Below are positions 1 to 7,585 of a DNA stretch of 64,000 bases, piece after piece. The first letter of the stretch is position 1, and every line of letters starts with the position of its first letter. The notes under the pieces are model-generated. The model made no database searches and was not told the DNA's origin. It saw nothing but the letters and a program-made list of their open reading frames with translations. The stretch spans positions 1 to 64,000 of the forward strand of contig NZ_JAJMPA010000004.1 in NCBI RefSeq assembly GCF_020991475.1, written 5' to 3'. The position numbers were made by a program, and so were the translations under genes. The DNA is from Pedobacter sp. MC2016-14 (lineage in GTDB: Bacteria > Bacteroidota > Bacteroidia > Sphingobacteriales > Sphingobacteriaceae).

Positions 1-509
1 AATTTCATATAAATACTTGTTTAAACAGGTTAAACTACTGTAAAACAAGAAGAAAAAATCTAGGCTTATCTATCCCCGGATTTTAAAGTAGCCAAACAGC
101 AGTAAAAACAATACACCAGCAGCCATAAGCACCCAGCTCCGGGGCCGCCTTTTTCTACTTTGCGCTATTTTAAAACTACTTTCTCCGGCACTTCTTTCAG
201 CCTGTCTGGCTTAAAGATTATAAATTAACCCAACCATCACCGCAGCAAACCCATAGAAAACCCTGAAAAAACGCACAACAAACGCAGTCATTCTGTGCCT
301 TTGCTGTGCGTTTTCTGTGCCTTTGCCGTGCCTTTGCTGTGCCTTTGCCCCGGACATGGTACGGACAAGCCTCCTATCAACTCAAATAATGGAGAAAACA
401 ACGGAAAATATACTGGTTGGTCTTTATCCTGAATGGACAATAGTTTCATGGTATAATTTAGCCGATAGGCACGATGATTGGAGTACAATTGACAAGCAAA
501 ATAATTCGT
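1..509. other. Gene-poor leader region upstream of the ion channel
   Basis: No convincing gene is seen here. Short open frames exist on both strands, but they lie across a tandem repeat (293-347) and have no recognisable protein features. A minus-strand frame ending at 70-72 encodes a basic then hydrophobic tail resembling a small membrane protein, but its only ATG (126) gives 18 residues. It may be a decayed gene end. Confidence 0.5.
293..347. repeat. Tandem repeat, five 11-bp units
   Basis: Five head-to-tail copies of CTGTGCCTTTG are visible: 293-303, 304-314 (CTGTGCGTTTT, the most diverged), 315-325, 326-336 (CCGTGCCTTTG) and 337-347. The unit length is not a multiple of three, which argues against a coding role. 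The array lies about 160 bp upstream of the channel gene start and could be prone to copy-number change. Confidence 0.85.
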
Positions 510-1334
510 ATGGAATCACCTACAAAGAACAACTGGCGCTTTAGGTTGCATGAAGTTATCTATGAATCTAATACATCGGCAGGCAAGGCATTTGATGTAG
601 GTTTACTCTTTGCAATTTTCACTAGTATCATCATCGTCATGTTAGATAGTGTAGAAAGGTTACACGATCGCTATGGAAGTTTATTTAGCCTGATCGAATG
701 GATCTTCTCTTTCCTCTTTACCATTGAATACATACTCAGGCTCATTAGCATAAAGAAGCCATTTAAGTACGTATTTAGCCTGCTGGGCATTATTGACCTC
801 ATCGCATTGATCCCATCTTATCTAAGCATTTTCTTCGTTGGCGCGCAATCGCTCCTTGTTTTCCGTGCGCTAAGGTTATTGAGGGTGTTCCGGATATTTA
901 AACTAGGTCACTTTTTATCCGAAATCAATTTTCTAACCGAGGCCCTTAAGGGCAGCGTGAGGAAAATCAGTATATTTTTAATGACGGTACTTATGCTTGC
1001 TGTTATTCTGGGCTCCATCATGTACCTGGTAGAACAGCGGGAAAACGGCTTCGCTAACATTCCAGAAAGTATCTATTGGGCTATCGTCACCATCACCACC
1101 GTTGGTTATGGCGATATTTCACCGGTAACGCCTATGGGTAAAATGCTGGCTTCTATTGTCATGTTGATTGGTTATTCTATTATTGCTGTGCCCACAGGGA
1201 TTATTACACACGATTTAGCATTGGCAGCAAGACAAAAGAAAGAGCTACCAGAGTCTTGCCCTACCTGCAGTCGCGAAGGACATGATGCCGATGCACTATT
1301 CTGCAAATTCTGTGGCTCCTCTTTATTTGTTTAA
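510..1334 (+). CDS. Voltage-gated-type potassium/ion channel with C-terminal zinc ribbon
   Basis: A six-helix cation channel of the inner membrane. Helices S1-S3 span roughly residues 28-110. S4 is an arginine-rich segment (RALRLLRVFRIFKL, about 119-132), and the pore loop carries the potassium selectivity filter TVGYGD at 197-202. The C-terminus has two CxxC pairs (Cys250/253 and 265/268), a zinc-ribbon-like module. The length (274 aa) fits the single-subunit prokaryotic Kv family. I chose ATG 510 because family similarity begins with the basic segment WRFRLHEVIYE; ATG 474 is in frame but adds unrelated residues. Potassium selectivity follows from the filter. Gating by voltage and a role for the zinc ribbon are inferred. 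Confidence 0.9.
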   Translation: MESPTKNNWRFRLHEVIYESNTSAGKAFDVGLLFAIFTSIIIVMLDSVERLHDRYGSLFSLIEWIFSFLFTIEYILRLISIKKPFKYVFSLLGIIDLIALIPSYLSIFFVGAQSLLVFRALRLLRVFRIFKLGHFLSEINFLTEALKGSVRKISIFLMTVLMLAVILGSIMYLVEQRENGFANIPESIYWAIVTITTVGYGDISPVTPMGKMLASIVMLIGYSIIAVPTGIITHDLALAARQKKELPESCPTCSREGHDADALFCKFCGSSLFV

Positions 1335-1418
1335 CTAATAAAGCTTAAAGTTAAGCTATTGTAAATTATGCCGTTCTACATAAATCAGGCACAGTAATTG
1401 CATTCTGCTTAATCTACC

Positions 1419-1655
1419 ATGAAAACAAGATTATTTACTGAAAAACTGCCTGAAGTACTGGACTATGCACTAGCCATCGTGATTAGTTCTGTACCCGGAT
1501 TTGCCGAAGCCGACAGCAATACCAAACAACTTTATCAATCCATTACTAAAGAACTGCTGGCGCAGGAATTAAAGTCAAAAAGAGAATTTGCACGTCGCAA
1601 CCTCCGCTTGCTTTCCAGAAAACCAAACCGCAGCCGCCTCAAATCCAGCGTATAG
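1419..1655 (+). CDS. Small hypothetical protein
   Basis: A 78-residue protein that I do not recognise. It has no signal peptide or membrane segment. The first half is mixed and mildly hydrophobic; the second half is strongly basic (LKSKREFARRNLRLLSRKPN), which would suit nucleic-acid or ribosome contact, but that is only inference. It starts 84 bases after the channel gene, so it may be cotranscribed or separate. It could be a real small gene or a chance frame. Confidence 0.45.
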   Translation: MKTRLFTEKLPEVLDYALAIVISSVPGFAEADSNTKQLYQSITKELLAQELKSKREFARRNLRLLSRKPNRSRLKSSV

Positions 1656-1675
1656 TTATACAAAACCAATCTACC

Positions 1676-2191
1676 TTAAGTATTTTCAATATCTTCAAGA
1701 GAAGAATGACTAGTGCCTACCGATTTTTTGATCACCGTTAATTCGCCATTCAGTTCCATCACTACCGCTTCTACCTGGTCCACATCCAACATCCTAAACT
1801 TGCGGATTTCGGCATAGATCTCCTCGCGGGTCAAAACTTCCTTTTTCATCGCATCCTCCAGAAATTCTCCCCTATAAAACACCATCGTAGGCGAAGAATT
1901 GATTACTTTTTCCAAAGTATTAGATTCCCTGGCCATCCAGGCCAGCAAATACTGCATCGCAATAATCAAGGCCAAAGCTACTGAACCATCAACTAAGGGC
2001 ACCTTTGCTAAAATCATTGAAGAAAGTGTAGAGCCCAGAGTTACTGTGACTACAAAATCAAAGGCGGTAAGCTTAGCAAGTGTTCTTTTGCCCGAAATCC
2101 TAATAAATAAAAACAAGATAATATAAGCCAATACTGCACAGACCCCCACATGCCAAACACTTTCCCAATTTTTGAACAATAACTCTTCCAT
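1676..2191 (-). CDS. DUF421 (YetF/YcaP-type) membrane protein
   Basis: A 171-residue inner-membrane protein of the DUF421 family. The N-terminal part has about three hydrophobic helices (near 15-35, 45-62 and 68-88) carrying the family signature RISGKRTLAKLTAFDFVV. The soluble C-terminal part contains the conserved stretch PTMVFYRGEF and the downstream LTREEIYAEIRK. The biochemical role of the family is poorly known, though members have been linked to membrane or envelope stress in other bacteria. It is convergent with the preceding small gene and separated by about 20 bases. Confidence 0.88.
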   Translation of the reverse strand: MEELLFKNWESVWHVGVCAVLAYIILFLFIRISGKRTLAKLTAFDFVVTVTLGSTLSSMILAKVPLVDGSVALALIIAMQYLLAWMARESNTLEKVINSSPTMVFYRGEFLEDAMKKEVLTREEIYAEIRKFRMLDVDQVEAVVMELNGELTVIKKSVGTSHSSLEDIENT

Positions 2192-2229
2192 GCTACACTA
2201 ACAGCCAAAACCTCCAATTGTTACCAATG

Positions 2230-2586
2230 TTATTTAGTGATTAGGTTTGCTTTAACAAAAGCTATTTTATTGTTCTTGAATTTGAAGTCGAAAGTTCCGC
2301 CTATTTTTCCCTCGGGAAAATCACCAGTAAATTCCACTTCCAGATGTGCATTTTCTTCATCCGCTATCGTTAGTTCAACTTGTTTGGTATAGGTATTGTA
2401 ACCAATAAAATAGTTATCAAAATATTCCTTAATGCCATGATGTCCTTTAAATTTCCTGCCTACTGATGGATCATCTAAAATAGCTTCAGGCAAATAAAAT
2501 TTAAGGTATTTTTCGGTATCGAAAGCATTACTGGCTGCAATCCACTCTTTAATAAAGTTAGGTATGTAGGTGTTATGTTTATTCAT
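2230..2586 (-). CDS. NTF2-like / SnoaL-like protein
   Basis: A 118-residue protein with the NTF2-like cone fold pattern: an N-terminal helix (FIKEWIAASNAFDTEKYLKF), then a strand-rich region with FKGHHGIKEYFDNYF, a hallmark of the SnoaL/steroid isomerase-like superfamily. Substrates cannot be read from the sequence; members include isomerases, hydrolases and small ligand-binding proteins. There is no signal peptide, so it is cytoplasmic. It lies downstream of the PRISE-type reductase on the same strand, but a palindromic element intervenes. Confidence 0.75.
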   Translation of the reverse strand: MNKHNTYIPNFIKEWIAASNAFDTEKYLKFYLPEAILDDPSVGRKFKGHHGIKEYFDNYFIGYNTYTKQVELTIADEENAHLEVEFTGDFPEGKIGGTFDFKFKNNKIAFVKANLITK

Positions 2587-2919
2587 TGATATTTCTGTTT
2601 ACTGTCGATGCAAATATGAAACAAATTCCACCTTAAATATTCGCCGAAATGGGATATTTCCTCGCCTTTTTGACGTTATCGTTACATCAAGTTTTGTATT
2701 TCGGCAAATGTTGAAATACACAAATCCATATTACCAGGCTGCGTCCGGCATGCGTATATACCATCAAGCAATCACGTTCGAGTCACGTTCAGATCAACTG
2801 CGAGGTTGAAAGGCATTTAGGTTACTCAACCCTTACGCAACCTCGAAGTTGATTCAAGCCAACGGTTAAGTTGGTATATACGCATGCCGGACGCATGTAA
2901 TAAAGAACAAAATTCAGCC
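2587..2919. other. Intergenic region dominated by a palindromic element
   Basis: The stretch between the NTF2-like gene and the reductase gene contains no protein-coding signal. Its right half is a nested inverted-repeat element. The left part (2587-2729) is ordinary sequence and should hold the promoter of the minus-strand NTF2-like gene. Confidence 0.6.
2730..2901. repeat. Nested palindromic element (MITE- or REP-like)
   Basis: A perfect 23-bp inverted repeat is seen at 2741-2763 and 2872-2894. Complementary outer tips ATTAC (2730-2734) and GTAAT (2897-2901) extend it. Inside is a second inverted pair of 16 bp with one mismatch (2793-2808 and 2838-2853). Between outer and inner left arms, TCACGTTC is directly repeated (2772-2779 and 2783-2790). 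The whole would fold into a stem interrupted by internal loops. No transposase is encoded and no clear target-site duplication is visible. It may be a non-autonomous mobile element or a structured RNA; I cannot decide which. Confidence 0.8.
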
Positions 2920-3987
2920 TTAAGGAATCAACTTTTCCGCACGCAACTGCTCAAACAGGCGGTAAAAAGAATCTTCCGTATCCTGATAGATGGTAAAGCC
3001 CATTTTCCTGCTTTTCGACATATCCGTCATCACCTCAATTGGTCTTCCAAGGTCAAGATCTGTATGCCATGCAGAAGAAAGACGTCCCAGGTCACTTTCT
3101 TTCAACTGGTACTTTTCAGCAATTGCTTTCCAGCTTTCCCCGTCATTACGCATTTCCTGCTCCAGCGAATGAATTGCACCCTCAAAGCCAACTGCGGCTA
3201 CACCAAAGTAAGTTGCAATTCGATTCCACAATCTGCTCCAGCGAAATACATCTCCATTTACTATATTAAAAGCCTGGTTGCGGGCAAGCTCTGTAGTAGA
3301 TGCCCAAATCAGTTGTGCCGCCAAAACCTTAGCATCCGTCACATCAGAGAGGCCATTCCATTGCGCCGATGAACCCGGCCAGATAAACGGGCGGTTATTT
3401 TCTTTGCAAATAGATGCATATACTGCAAGCGTTGTCCCCAGGTTCATGGCATTCCCAACCGCCTTACCAATTACAGTATGAGGTCTGTGGATACTCCAGC
3501 TAAAACCATCACGCTCCGCAGCAGCATAAACTTCGTCCTCCTGTGCATAATAGAAATTTTCAAGATCCAGTCTTGGGTGCTCTTCCCTTAAAGGAGTTTC
3601 AGGTAAAAAACCTTCCTTTGCATAAGCCTCAAATGGGCCCAAATAATGTTTCAGTCCCGTAACCAGTGCCACATGTTCTACTGATTTATGTTCAGATAAA
3701 ACTTCTAGCAGGTTCCGGACCATCAAAGCATTTACCCTGATATTTTCCGCTTCCGTATCATTTCGCATCCATGTAGTAATGTAAACATGGTTTGGCTTCA
3801 CATTTTCCAGTGCCGCTTTAAGGCTTGCCTGATCCAAAAGATCAGCCGCCACAGGCTTCAAGAATATATTTTCTGTATTTGGATTACGCGCCAAACCATA
3901 CGTTTCCCAACCCTGCTCAATCAACATTTCAGCCAAATTACTCCCGGTGATCCCGCTAGATCCTACTACTAAAGCTATTTTATTCAT
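2920..3987 (-). CDS. PRISE-type SDR (progesterone 5-beta-reductase/iridoid synthase-like)
   Basis: A 355-residue NAD(P)H-dependent atypical short-chain reductase. The N-terminal Rossmann motif is VVGSSGITGSNLAE (about 7-20). The sequence then shows the PRISE landmarks: TTW at 71-73, TGLKHYLGPF with the catalytic-type Lys113, PRLDLENFYY with the catalytic Tyr at 146 or 147, and SIHRPHTVIG. Family members reduce activated C=C bonds of enones; the bacterial substrate here is unknown. It is divergently transcribed from a Crp/Fnr regulator across two palindromic boxes, so it is probably that regulator's target. Its start lies 16 bases downstream of a perfect -7 box at 4004-4011. Confidence 0.85.
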   Translation of the reverse strand: MNKIALVVGSSGITGSNLAEMLIEQGWETYGLARNPNTENIFLKPVAADLLDQASLKAALENVKPNHVYITTWMRNDTEAENIRVNALMVRNLLEVLSEHKSVEHVALVTGLKHYLGPFEAYAKEGFLPETPLREEHPRLDLENFYYAQEDEVYAAAERDGFSWSIHRPHTVIGKAVGNAMNLGTTLAVYASICKENNRPFIWPGSSAQWNGLSDVTDAKVLAAQLIWASTTELARNQAFNIVNGDVFRWSRLWNRIATYFGVAAVGFEGAIHSLEQEMRNDGESWKAIAEKYQLKESDLGRLSSAWHTDLDLGRPIEVMTDMSKSRKMGFTIYQDTEDSFYRLFEQLRAEKLIP

Positions 3988-4003
3988 GATATTTTATTTT
4001 ACA

Positions 4004-4011
4004 CAAAGTTA
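4004..4011 (-). promoter_or_regulatory. -7 box of the PRISE reductase gene
   Basis: On the minus strand this reads TAACTTTG, a perfect match to the Bacteroidota -7 consensus TAnnTTTG. It lies 16 bases before the ATG. The matching -33 region falls at about 4031-4033, directly next to the first Crp/Fnr box. Confidence 0.65.
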
Positions 4012-4033
4012 GTCCCGCAAAGGTCCCTGGCGC

Positions 4034-4047
4034 TTGACCTGCGTCAA
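4034..4047. promoter_or_regulatory. Crp/Fnr-type operator box 1
   Basis: TTGACCTGCGTCAA is a perfect dyad (TTGAC-N4-GTCAA) of the Crp/Fnr form TTGA-N6-TCAA. It abuts the -33 region of the reductase promoter. It is paired with a near-identical box 23 bp away, about two helical turns, so both would lie on roughly the same face of the DNA. Confidence 0.75.
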
Positions 4048-4056
4048 ATAATACAG

Positions 4057-4070
4057 TTGACCTGGATCAA
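4057..4070. promoter_or_regulatory. Crp/Fnr-type operator box 2
   Basis: TTGACCTGGATCAA matches the classical Fnr consensus TTGAT-N4-ATCAA with one change. It lies across the expected -33 region of the regulator's own promoter (-7 box at 4085-4092), so autorepression or autoregulation is likely. This is inferred from position only. Confidence 0.75.
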
Positions 4071-4084
4071 GCGTTTTAAAAATC

Positions 4085-4092
4085 TATCTTTG
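4085..4092 (+). promoter_or_regulatory. -7 box of the Crp/Fnr regulator gene
   Basis: TATCTTTG is a perfect TAnnTTTG -7 element, 21 bases before the regulator ATG at 4114. It supports that start over the upstream TTG frame at 4057, which would overlap the operator. Confidence 0.7.
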
Positions 4093-4113
4093 TTGTTCCT
4101 AATAAATAGCCAA

Positions 4114-4695
4114 ATGATCGACGTACTCTTTAACCACATCCAGGATAAAGTTTCCCTAACAGCGGCCGATAAAGAAACCATACAAAGTTTTTTTACCCCT
4201 AAAAAATTGAGGAAGCGCCAATACCTGTTGCAGGAAGGTCAGGTCTGCAAACACCTCAGCTTTGTGGCTAAAGGACTACTTAGAACCTACAATGTAGATG
4301 AAAAGGGCCTGGAACACATGAGTGTTTTTGGTTGGGAAGGCTGGTGGATTTCAGATTTCAACAGTTTCCTCTCCGGCGATCCGGCCATTTTTAATATCGA
4401 TGCCATTGAAGATTCAGAACTGCTACTGATCAGCTATGACGATTATGAAAACCTGACCCTCCGTGTACCCATCATGGACAGGTATTTCCGGATGCTCTAC
4501 CAAAACAGCATCGTGACCAAAGAACGGCGTTTGATGAGTTCCATCACCCATACCGCACAAGAAAAGTACCTCAAACTTGCCGAATCAAATCCGGAAATCC
4601 TGGAACGAATCCCACAAAATATGATCGCTTCCTATTTAGGTATTGCACCCGAAACACTGAGCCGGATCAGGAAAAACCTGGTGGCAAAAAAATAA
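4114..4695 (+). CDS. Crp/Fnr family transcriptional regulator
   Basis: A 193-residue regulator with an N-terminal cyclic-nucleotide-binding-like domain (KLRKRQYLLQEGQVCKHLSF; then GLLRTYNVDEKGLEHMSVFG) and a C-terminal helix-turn-helix ending IASYLGIAPETLSRIRK. The short N-terminus lacks the cysteine set of oxygen-sensing Fnr, and the fold in Bacteroidota homologs often has no known ligand. The Crp/Fnr boxes at 4034-4047 and 4057-4070 fit the DNA-recognition style of the family. Divergence from the reductase gene suggests it controls that gene and itself. I used ATG 4114, not the in-frame TTG at 4057. Confidence 0.9.
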   Translation: MIDVLFNHIQDKVSLTAADKETIQSFFTPKKLRKRQYLLQEGQVCKHLSFVAKGLLRTYNVDEKGLEHMSVFGWEGWWISDFNSFLSGDPAIFNIDAIEDSELLLISYDDYENLTLRVPIMDRYFRMLYQNSIVTKERRLMSSITHTAQEKYLKLAESNPEILERIPQNMIASYLGIAPETLSRIRKNLVAKK

Positions 4696-4708
4696 CAGGA
4701 CAAAGGCG

Positions 4709-5632
4709 TTAAAAGGAGACCGAAGTATGCACCATTACACGGTTGCCCGCATAAGCCCTGCCCCCGGCAAGATCCTGCGACCGCACATTCTGATAATTTG
4801 TGCCCAAAGACATGCCTTTAAACGCCAGTTCTAGACCAGCAATTGCCGATAAAGAATAACCACCAGATACATCAACCGTATATTTTTTATCCTCCAGGTC
4901 CTTTTTAGCTGTTTCATATAAAATTCCGGTATTAGGGGCAATCGTCAGCACTTTAGCCACCCTGAATTTATAGTAGGCCAATACATTACTGGTAAATTTA
5001 TTGCCGTATTTGTAATTGTACTTGTTTTCCGTATTCATTTTATAACTCACATTTGCGTTAAGGCCCATATCGTTGTACCTGATATCGTATGCCGCAGTCA
5101 GCGTAAAGTCTGTACTTGCGGTACCCAGCTGAAAGTTGTTTGGAGATTCCTGTACCGCCAGTCTTTCTGCAGGTTCATAGTTTCCCGTAGGTACTTTTAT
5201 CCCCCCGCCAATCCACAGCGACTGGATCATCAGCCGATCTTTCACCGTGCCTATCTGTTCAAAAACCTTGTAATAGCCCATAACCGCAACATCACCCAAA
5301 CCGTTTTTGGTTCCATTGCCTTCCTGGTTGCTTCGCCTGTTAAAGTTGTAGGGCACAAAAGCCAGTACCCGGAAGCGCTTGCCCAGGTTCCATCCACCCC
5401 AAAGTTCTGTACTTTGATAATTTTCATCGGCAGTAATTGGCGTACGTTCACCATTAGGTCCAAGATGCGTATGCAGGTTTTTATATTGGTAACGCAGGCC
5501 TAAAAACCGCTTATTAAATTCAGGTAAAATCCCCAGGTAGTAACTCCCCACGCCACAGCCACAAATATCACAGGCATAGCTGGAAACCGTACTAAAAAAA
5601 ATAAGGGCCAGGCTCATAATTAATTTCTTCAT
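4709..5632 (-). CDS. Cys-motif outer-membrane beta-barrel protein of the MbnP/MbnH cluster
   Basis: A 307-residue exported protein: signal peptide MKKLIMSLALIFFSTVSSYA, then a mature N-terminus starting with the cysteine cluster CDICGCG. The remainder has alternating aromatic strands (FLGLRYQYKNL, FRVLAFVPYNF, VLAYYKFRV) and ends in VMVHTSVSF, as outer-membrane barrels do. It is the last gene of the minus-strand copper-type cluster, 5 bases after the dihaem peroxidase gene. The four-Cys-rich start could bind a metal ion. Transport of copper or another metal is inferred from context; the sequence alone shows only an exported barrel-like protein. Confidence 0.7.
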   Translation of the reverse strand: MKKLIMSLALIFFSTVSSYACDICGCGVGSYYLGILPEFNKRFLGLRYQYKNLHTHLGPNGERTPITADENYQSTELWGGWNLGKRFRVLAFVPYNFNRRSNQEGNGTKNGLGDVAVMGYYKVFEQIGTVKDRLMIQSLWIGGGIKVPTGNYEPAERLAVQESPNNFQLGTASTDFTLTAAYDIRYNDMGLNANVSYKMNTENKYNYKYGNKFTSNVLAYYKFRVAKVLTIAPNTGILYETAKKDLEDKKYTVDVSGGYSLSAIAGLELAFKGMSLGTNYQNVRSQDLAGGRAYAGNRVMVHTSVSF

Positions 5633-5637
5633 ATCTA

Positions 5638-6687
5638 TTATTGTTCAGAGAGTAAGGTGTTTTTGATGAATTCCTCATCATTCAGTGTGGAAAGAAAAGC
5701 GGCAATTTTTGCCCTGTCGTCATTGCTCAAAACCAATCCGGGCTGCGCATTTTTGGTTAAAAGAGGGTCTAAATTGGGCGTAAGCTGAACTTCCGAATGG
5801 TAATGTTCCAGCACTGCCGCCAATGTTAAAAACCGGCCATCGTGCATATAGGGGGCTGTATACTTTAAATTCCTTAAAGAAGGAACCTTAAACTTATACC
5901 GATCTGTTGCCTGCAGCGTAGCCGTATAAAGCCCCTGATCGTTCACTGCAGTAATGCTTAAGCCATTGTTCCGGAAAGAACCATCCGTAAATAGAGGTTC
6001 CGAATGACAGGAAGCACATTTTTGCTTAAATAAAGTATAGCCAGCCTGCTCCTCCGCATTAAAAGCTGCATTCCCTTCCTTACGCATCACCTTGTCATAT
6101 TTAGCATTACTGCTGATGCACATGAGCATAAATTGCGATAGCGATTTCATCAACCTTGCCGTATTGATTTCTTCCGTCCCAAAAGCACTTTTAAAAAAGG
6201 TCGTATACTTTGGCAGCAGCCGGAGCTTTGCCATCACATTTTCCAGGTTTTCGTCCATTTCCTCATGCGTCGTGATGGGCACAATGGGCTGCAGGTCCAG
6301 ATCATATACCCCACCGCCCCACATAAAGGCTTTGTTCCAGGCCAGGTTCATGATGGGCGGTGAATTTCGGGTACCCAGCCTGTCGTCAATGCCATGACTT
6401 ACATCATGGCCATGTTGCGTAAATGCCGAAGATTGGATGTGGCATGAACCACAGCTGATCGTATTGTCGCGCGAAAGCCGTGGTTCATAAAATAAGGCCC
6501 TGCCCAATTCAAAGCCGGCTTTGGTAACCGGATTATTGGCGAACTTATATTCCGGATCAGGAAAATTAGCTGGTTTCTGAAAACCAAGAAAGGACTCTAT
6601 TTCTTCCTGGATCCCATTGTCTTTTTTGCAGGCCAGGATAAACAAGCCCAATGCAAAAAAGACAAGCAGGTGTTTTCTATTCATCAT
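5638..6687 (-). CDS. MbnH-like dihaem cytochrome c peroxidase (MauG/CCP family)
   Basis: A 349-residue lipoprotein (lipobox LFILAC, Cys20) with two c-type haem sites, CGSCH at 79-83 and CASCH at 224-228. It also has the family blocks ALFYEPRLSRDNTISC, RNSPPIMNLAWN and TAPYMHDGRFLTLAAVLEHY. The family includes peroxide-reducing CcpA and the protein-oxidising MauG and MbnH. MbnH oxidises a tryptophan of its partner MbnP to kynurenine. The gene lies directly after an MbnP-like gene with a 2-base gap, which supports the MbnH assignment over a plain peroxidase. It would act in the periplasm, anchored to a membrane. Confidence 0.85.
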   Translation of the reverse strand: MMNRKHLLVFFALGLFILACKKDNGIQEEIESFLGFQKPANFPDPEYKFANNPVTKAGFELGRALFYEPRLSRDNTISCGSCHIQSSAFTQHGHDVSHGIDDRLGTRNSPPIMNLAWNKAFMWGGGVYDLDLQPIVPITTHEEMDENLENVMAKLRLLPKYTTFFKSAFGTEEINTARLMKSLSQFMLMCISSNAKYDKVMRKEGNAAFNAEEQAGYTLFKQKCASCHSEPLFTDGSFRNNGLSITAVNDQGLYTATLQATDRYKFKVPSLRNLKYTAPYMHDGRFLTLAAVLEHYHSEVQLTPNLDPLLTKNAQPGLVLSNDDRAKIAAFLSTLNDEEFIKNTLLSEQ

Positions 6688-6689
6688 TC

Positions 6690-7544
6690 CTAATTTTCGG
6701 TATGGTCATGACTGAACATCTGCGTTAGATTAACCGCAATTTTAGTACTGAATTCGCTGAACATCGCATTAGGATGTGCGGCAATGCTGAAACCATTTGT
6801 TCCGTTAAAAACCTTCATGGCATCTACAAAAAGGTGCACATTACTTTGGCGGCCTTTCCTTACCCTGGCAATACCTGCCGCGTTTAAATCAATCGTTACC
6901 GTTTTAATGTTGTTGATGGTAGGTGCCGAATATCCGCCGAAACCACCAATATGGTATTTAAACTGCTTTTTGCCCGTTGGGTCGCCATTCACATCGTCAG
7001 AAATGACAGGCGAGTTTCCTTCAAATTTAAAAAAGATATACCCGGCATTCCAGCCCCAGTACATCCCTCCGCCATCCATCATGCCGCCGCCTGCGGCCGG
7101 ATCCAGCACCCCAGTCCTTCTATCAATAGGCATTGTACTGCGCAAACTGTCCACACCAATTGTGAAAGTCAATTTGGTGTAGTCACCCTCAGGCACCCTT
7201 ACTTTTGCAAACCGGGTTGCTTTATCTGACGATTGAATCAAGAAATAACTACTGTCCTGCTTTACGGCATAACTTTTACCATCCGCAGTCGACACTTTTA
7301 GATTACTGATAAAATATTGCAGCATAGAGATGGAGAATTTTTCTCCGGCCAGATTGGTGTATAAACTGGTGGTATTGTTTAAAGTAAGCGTACGGTCCCC
7401 AACAATGTTGTCAAATTCTACCGAAAAAGGCGCCAGGTTATTCTCATCAAATTCAGGCGTAGGATCATCCTGTTTAGAACAAGCCGAAAGGATAAAGAGC
7501 GGTACAAGTAGCAAAAGCTGTATATTCTTATATTTTATGGTCAT
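6690..7544 (-). CDS. MbnP-like copper-binding lipoprotein
   Basis: A 284-residue lipoprotein (lipobox ILSAC, Cys22). It carries the MbnP-family hallmark MYWGWNAGYIFFKFEG at about 161-176, with Trp163 and Trp165, and family features YHIGG (His199), VHLFVDAMKVF (His237) and a C-terminal HDH (279-281). In studied MbnP proteins copper is held by histidines plus a kynurenine made by the partner MbnH. The partner gene follows immediately here. The His/Met/Gly-rich loop before the Trp motif (GGGMMDGGGM) is also suited to copper. No methanobactin biosynthesis gene is visible in the window, so the role is probably general copper handling. Confidence 0.85.
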   Translation of the reverse strand: MTIKYKNIQLLLLVPLFILSACSKQDDPTPEFDENNLAPFSVEFDNIVGDRTLTLNNTTSLYTNLAGEKFSISMLQYFISNLKVSTADGKSYAVKQDSSYFLIQSSDKATRFAKVRVPEGDYTKLTFTIGVDSLRSTMPIDRRTGVLDPAAGGGMMDGGGMYWGWNAGYIFFKFEGNSPVISDDVNGDPTGKKQFKYHIGGFGGYSAPTINNIKTVTIDLNAAGIARVRKGRQSNVHLFVDAMKVFNGTNGFSIAAHPNAMFSEFSTKIAVNLTQMFSHDHTEN

Positions 7545-7585
7545 TATGTTTGTATCAAGTTAAATAATTAGGATTAGCCGGAAGG

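Noticed and set aside
70..210. Minus-strand frame with a basic then hydrophobic C-terminal tail, like a small membrane protein.
   Set aside because: No start codon that gives more than 20 residues; upstream frame closes at a TAA (211-213). Could be a decayed gene end but cannot be supported.
317..544. 75-codon open frame before the ion channel.
   Set aside because: It runs over the 11-bp tandem repeat, has no family features and overlaps the channel start in another frame.
2884..3372. 162-codon plus-strand frame.
   Set aside because: It is antisense to the PRISE reductase and begins inside the palindromic element; no domain recognised.
4057..4113. TTG start giving a longer Crp/Fnr regulator.
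   Set aside because: It would place the coding start inside the operator and upstream of the -7 box; ATG 4114 fits better.
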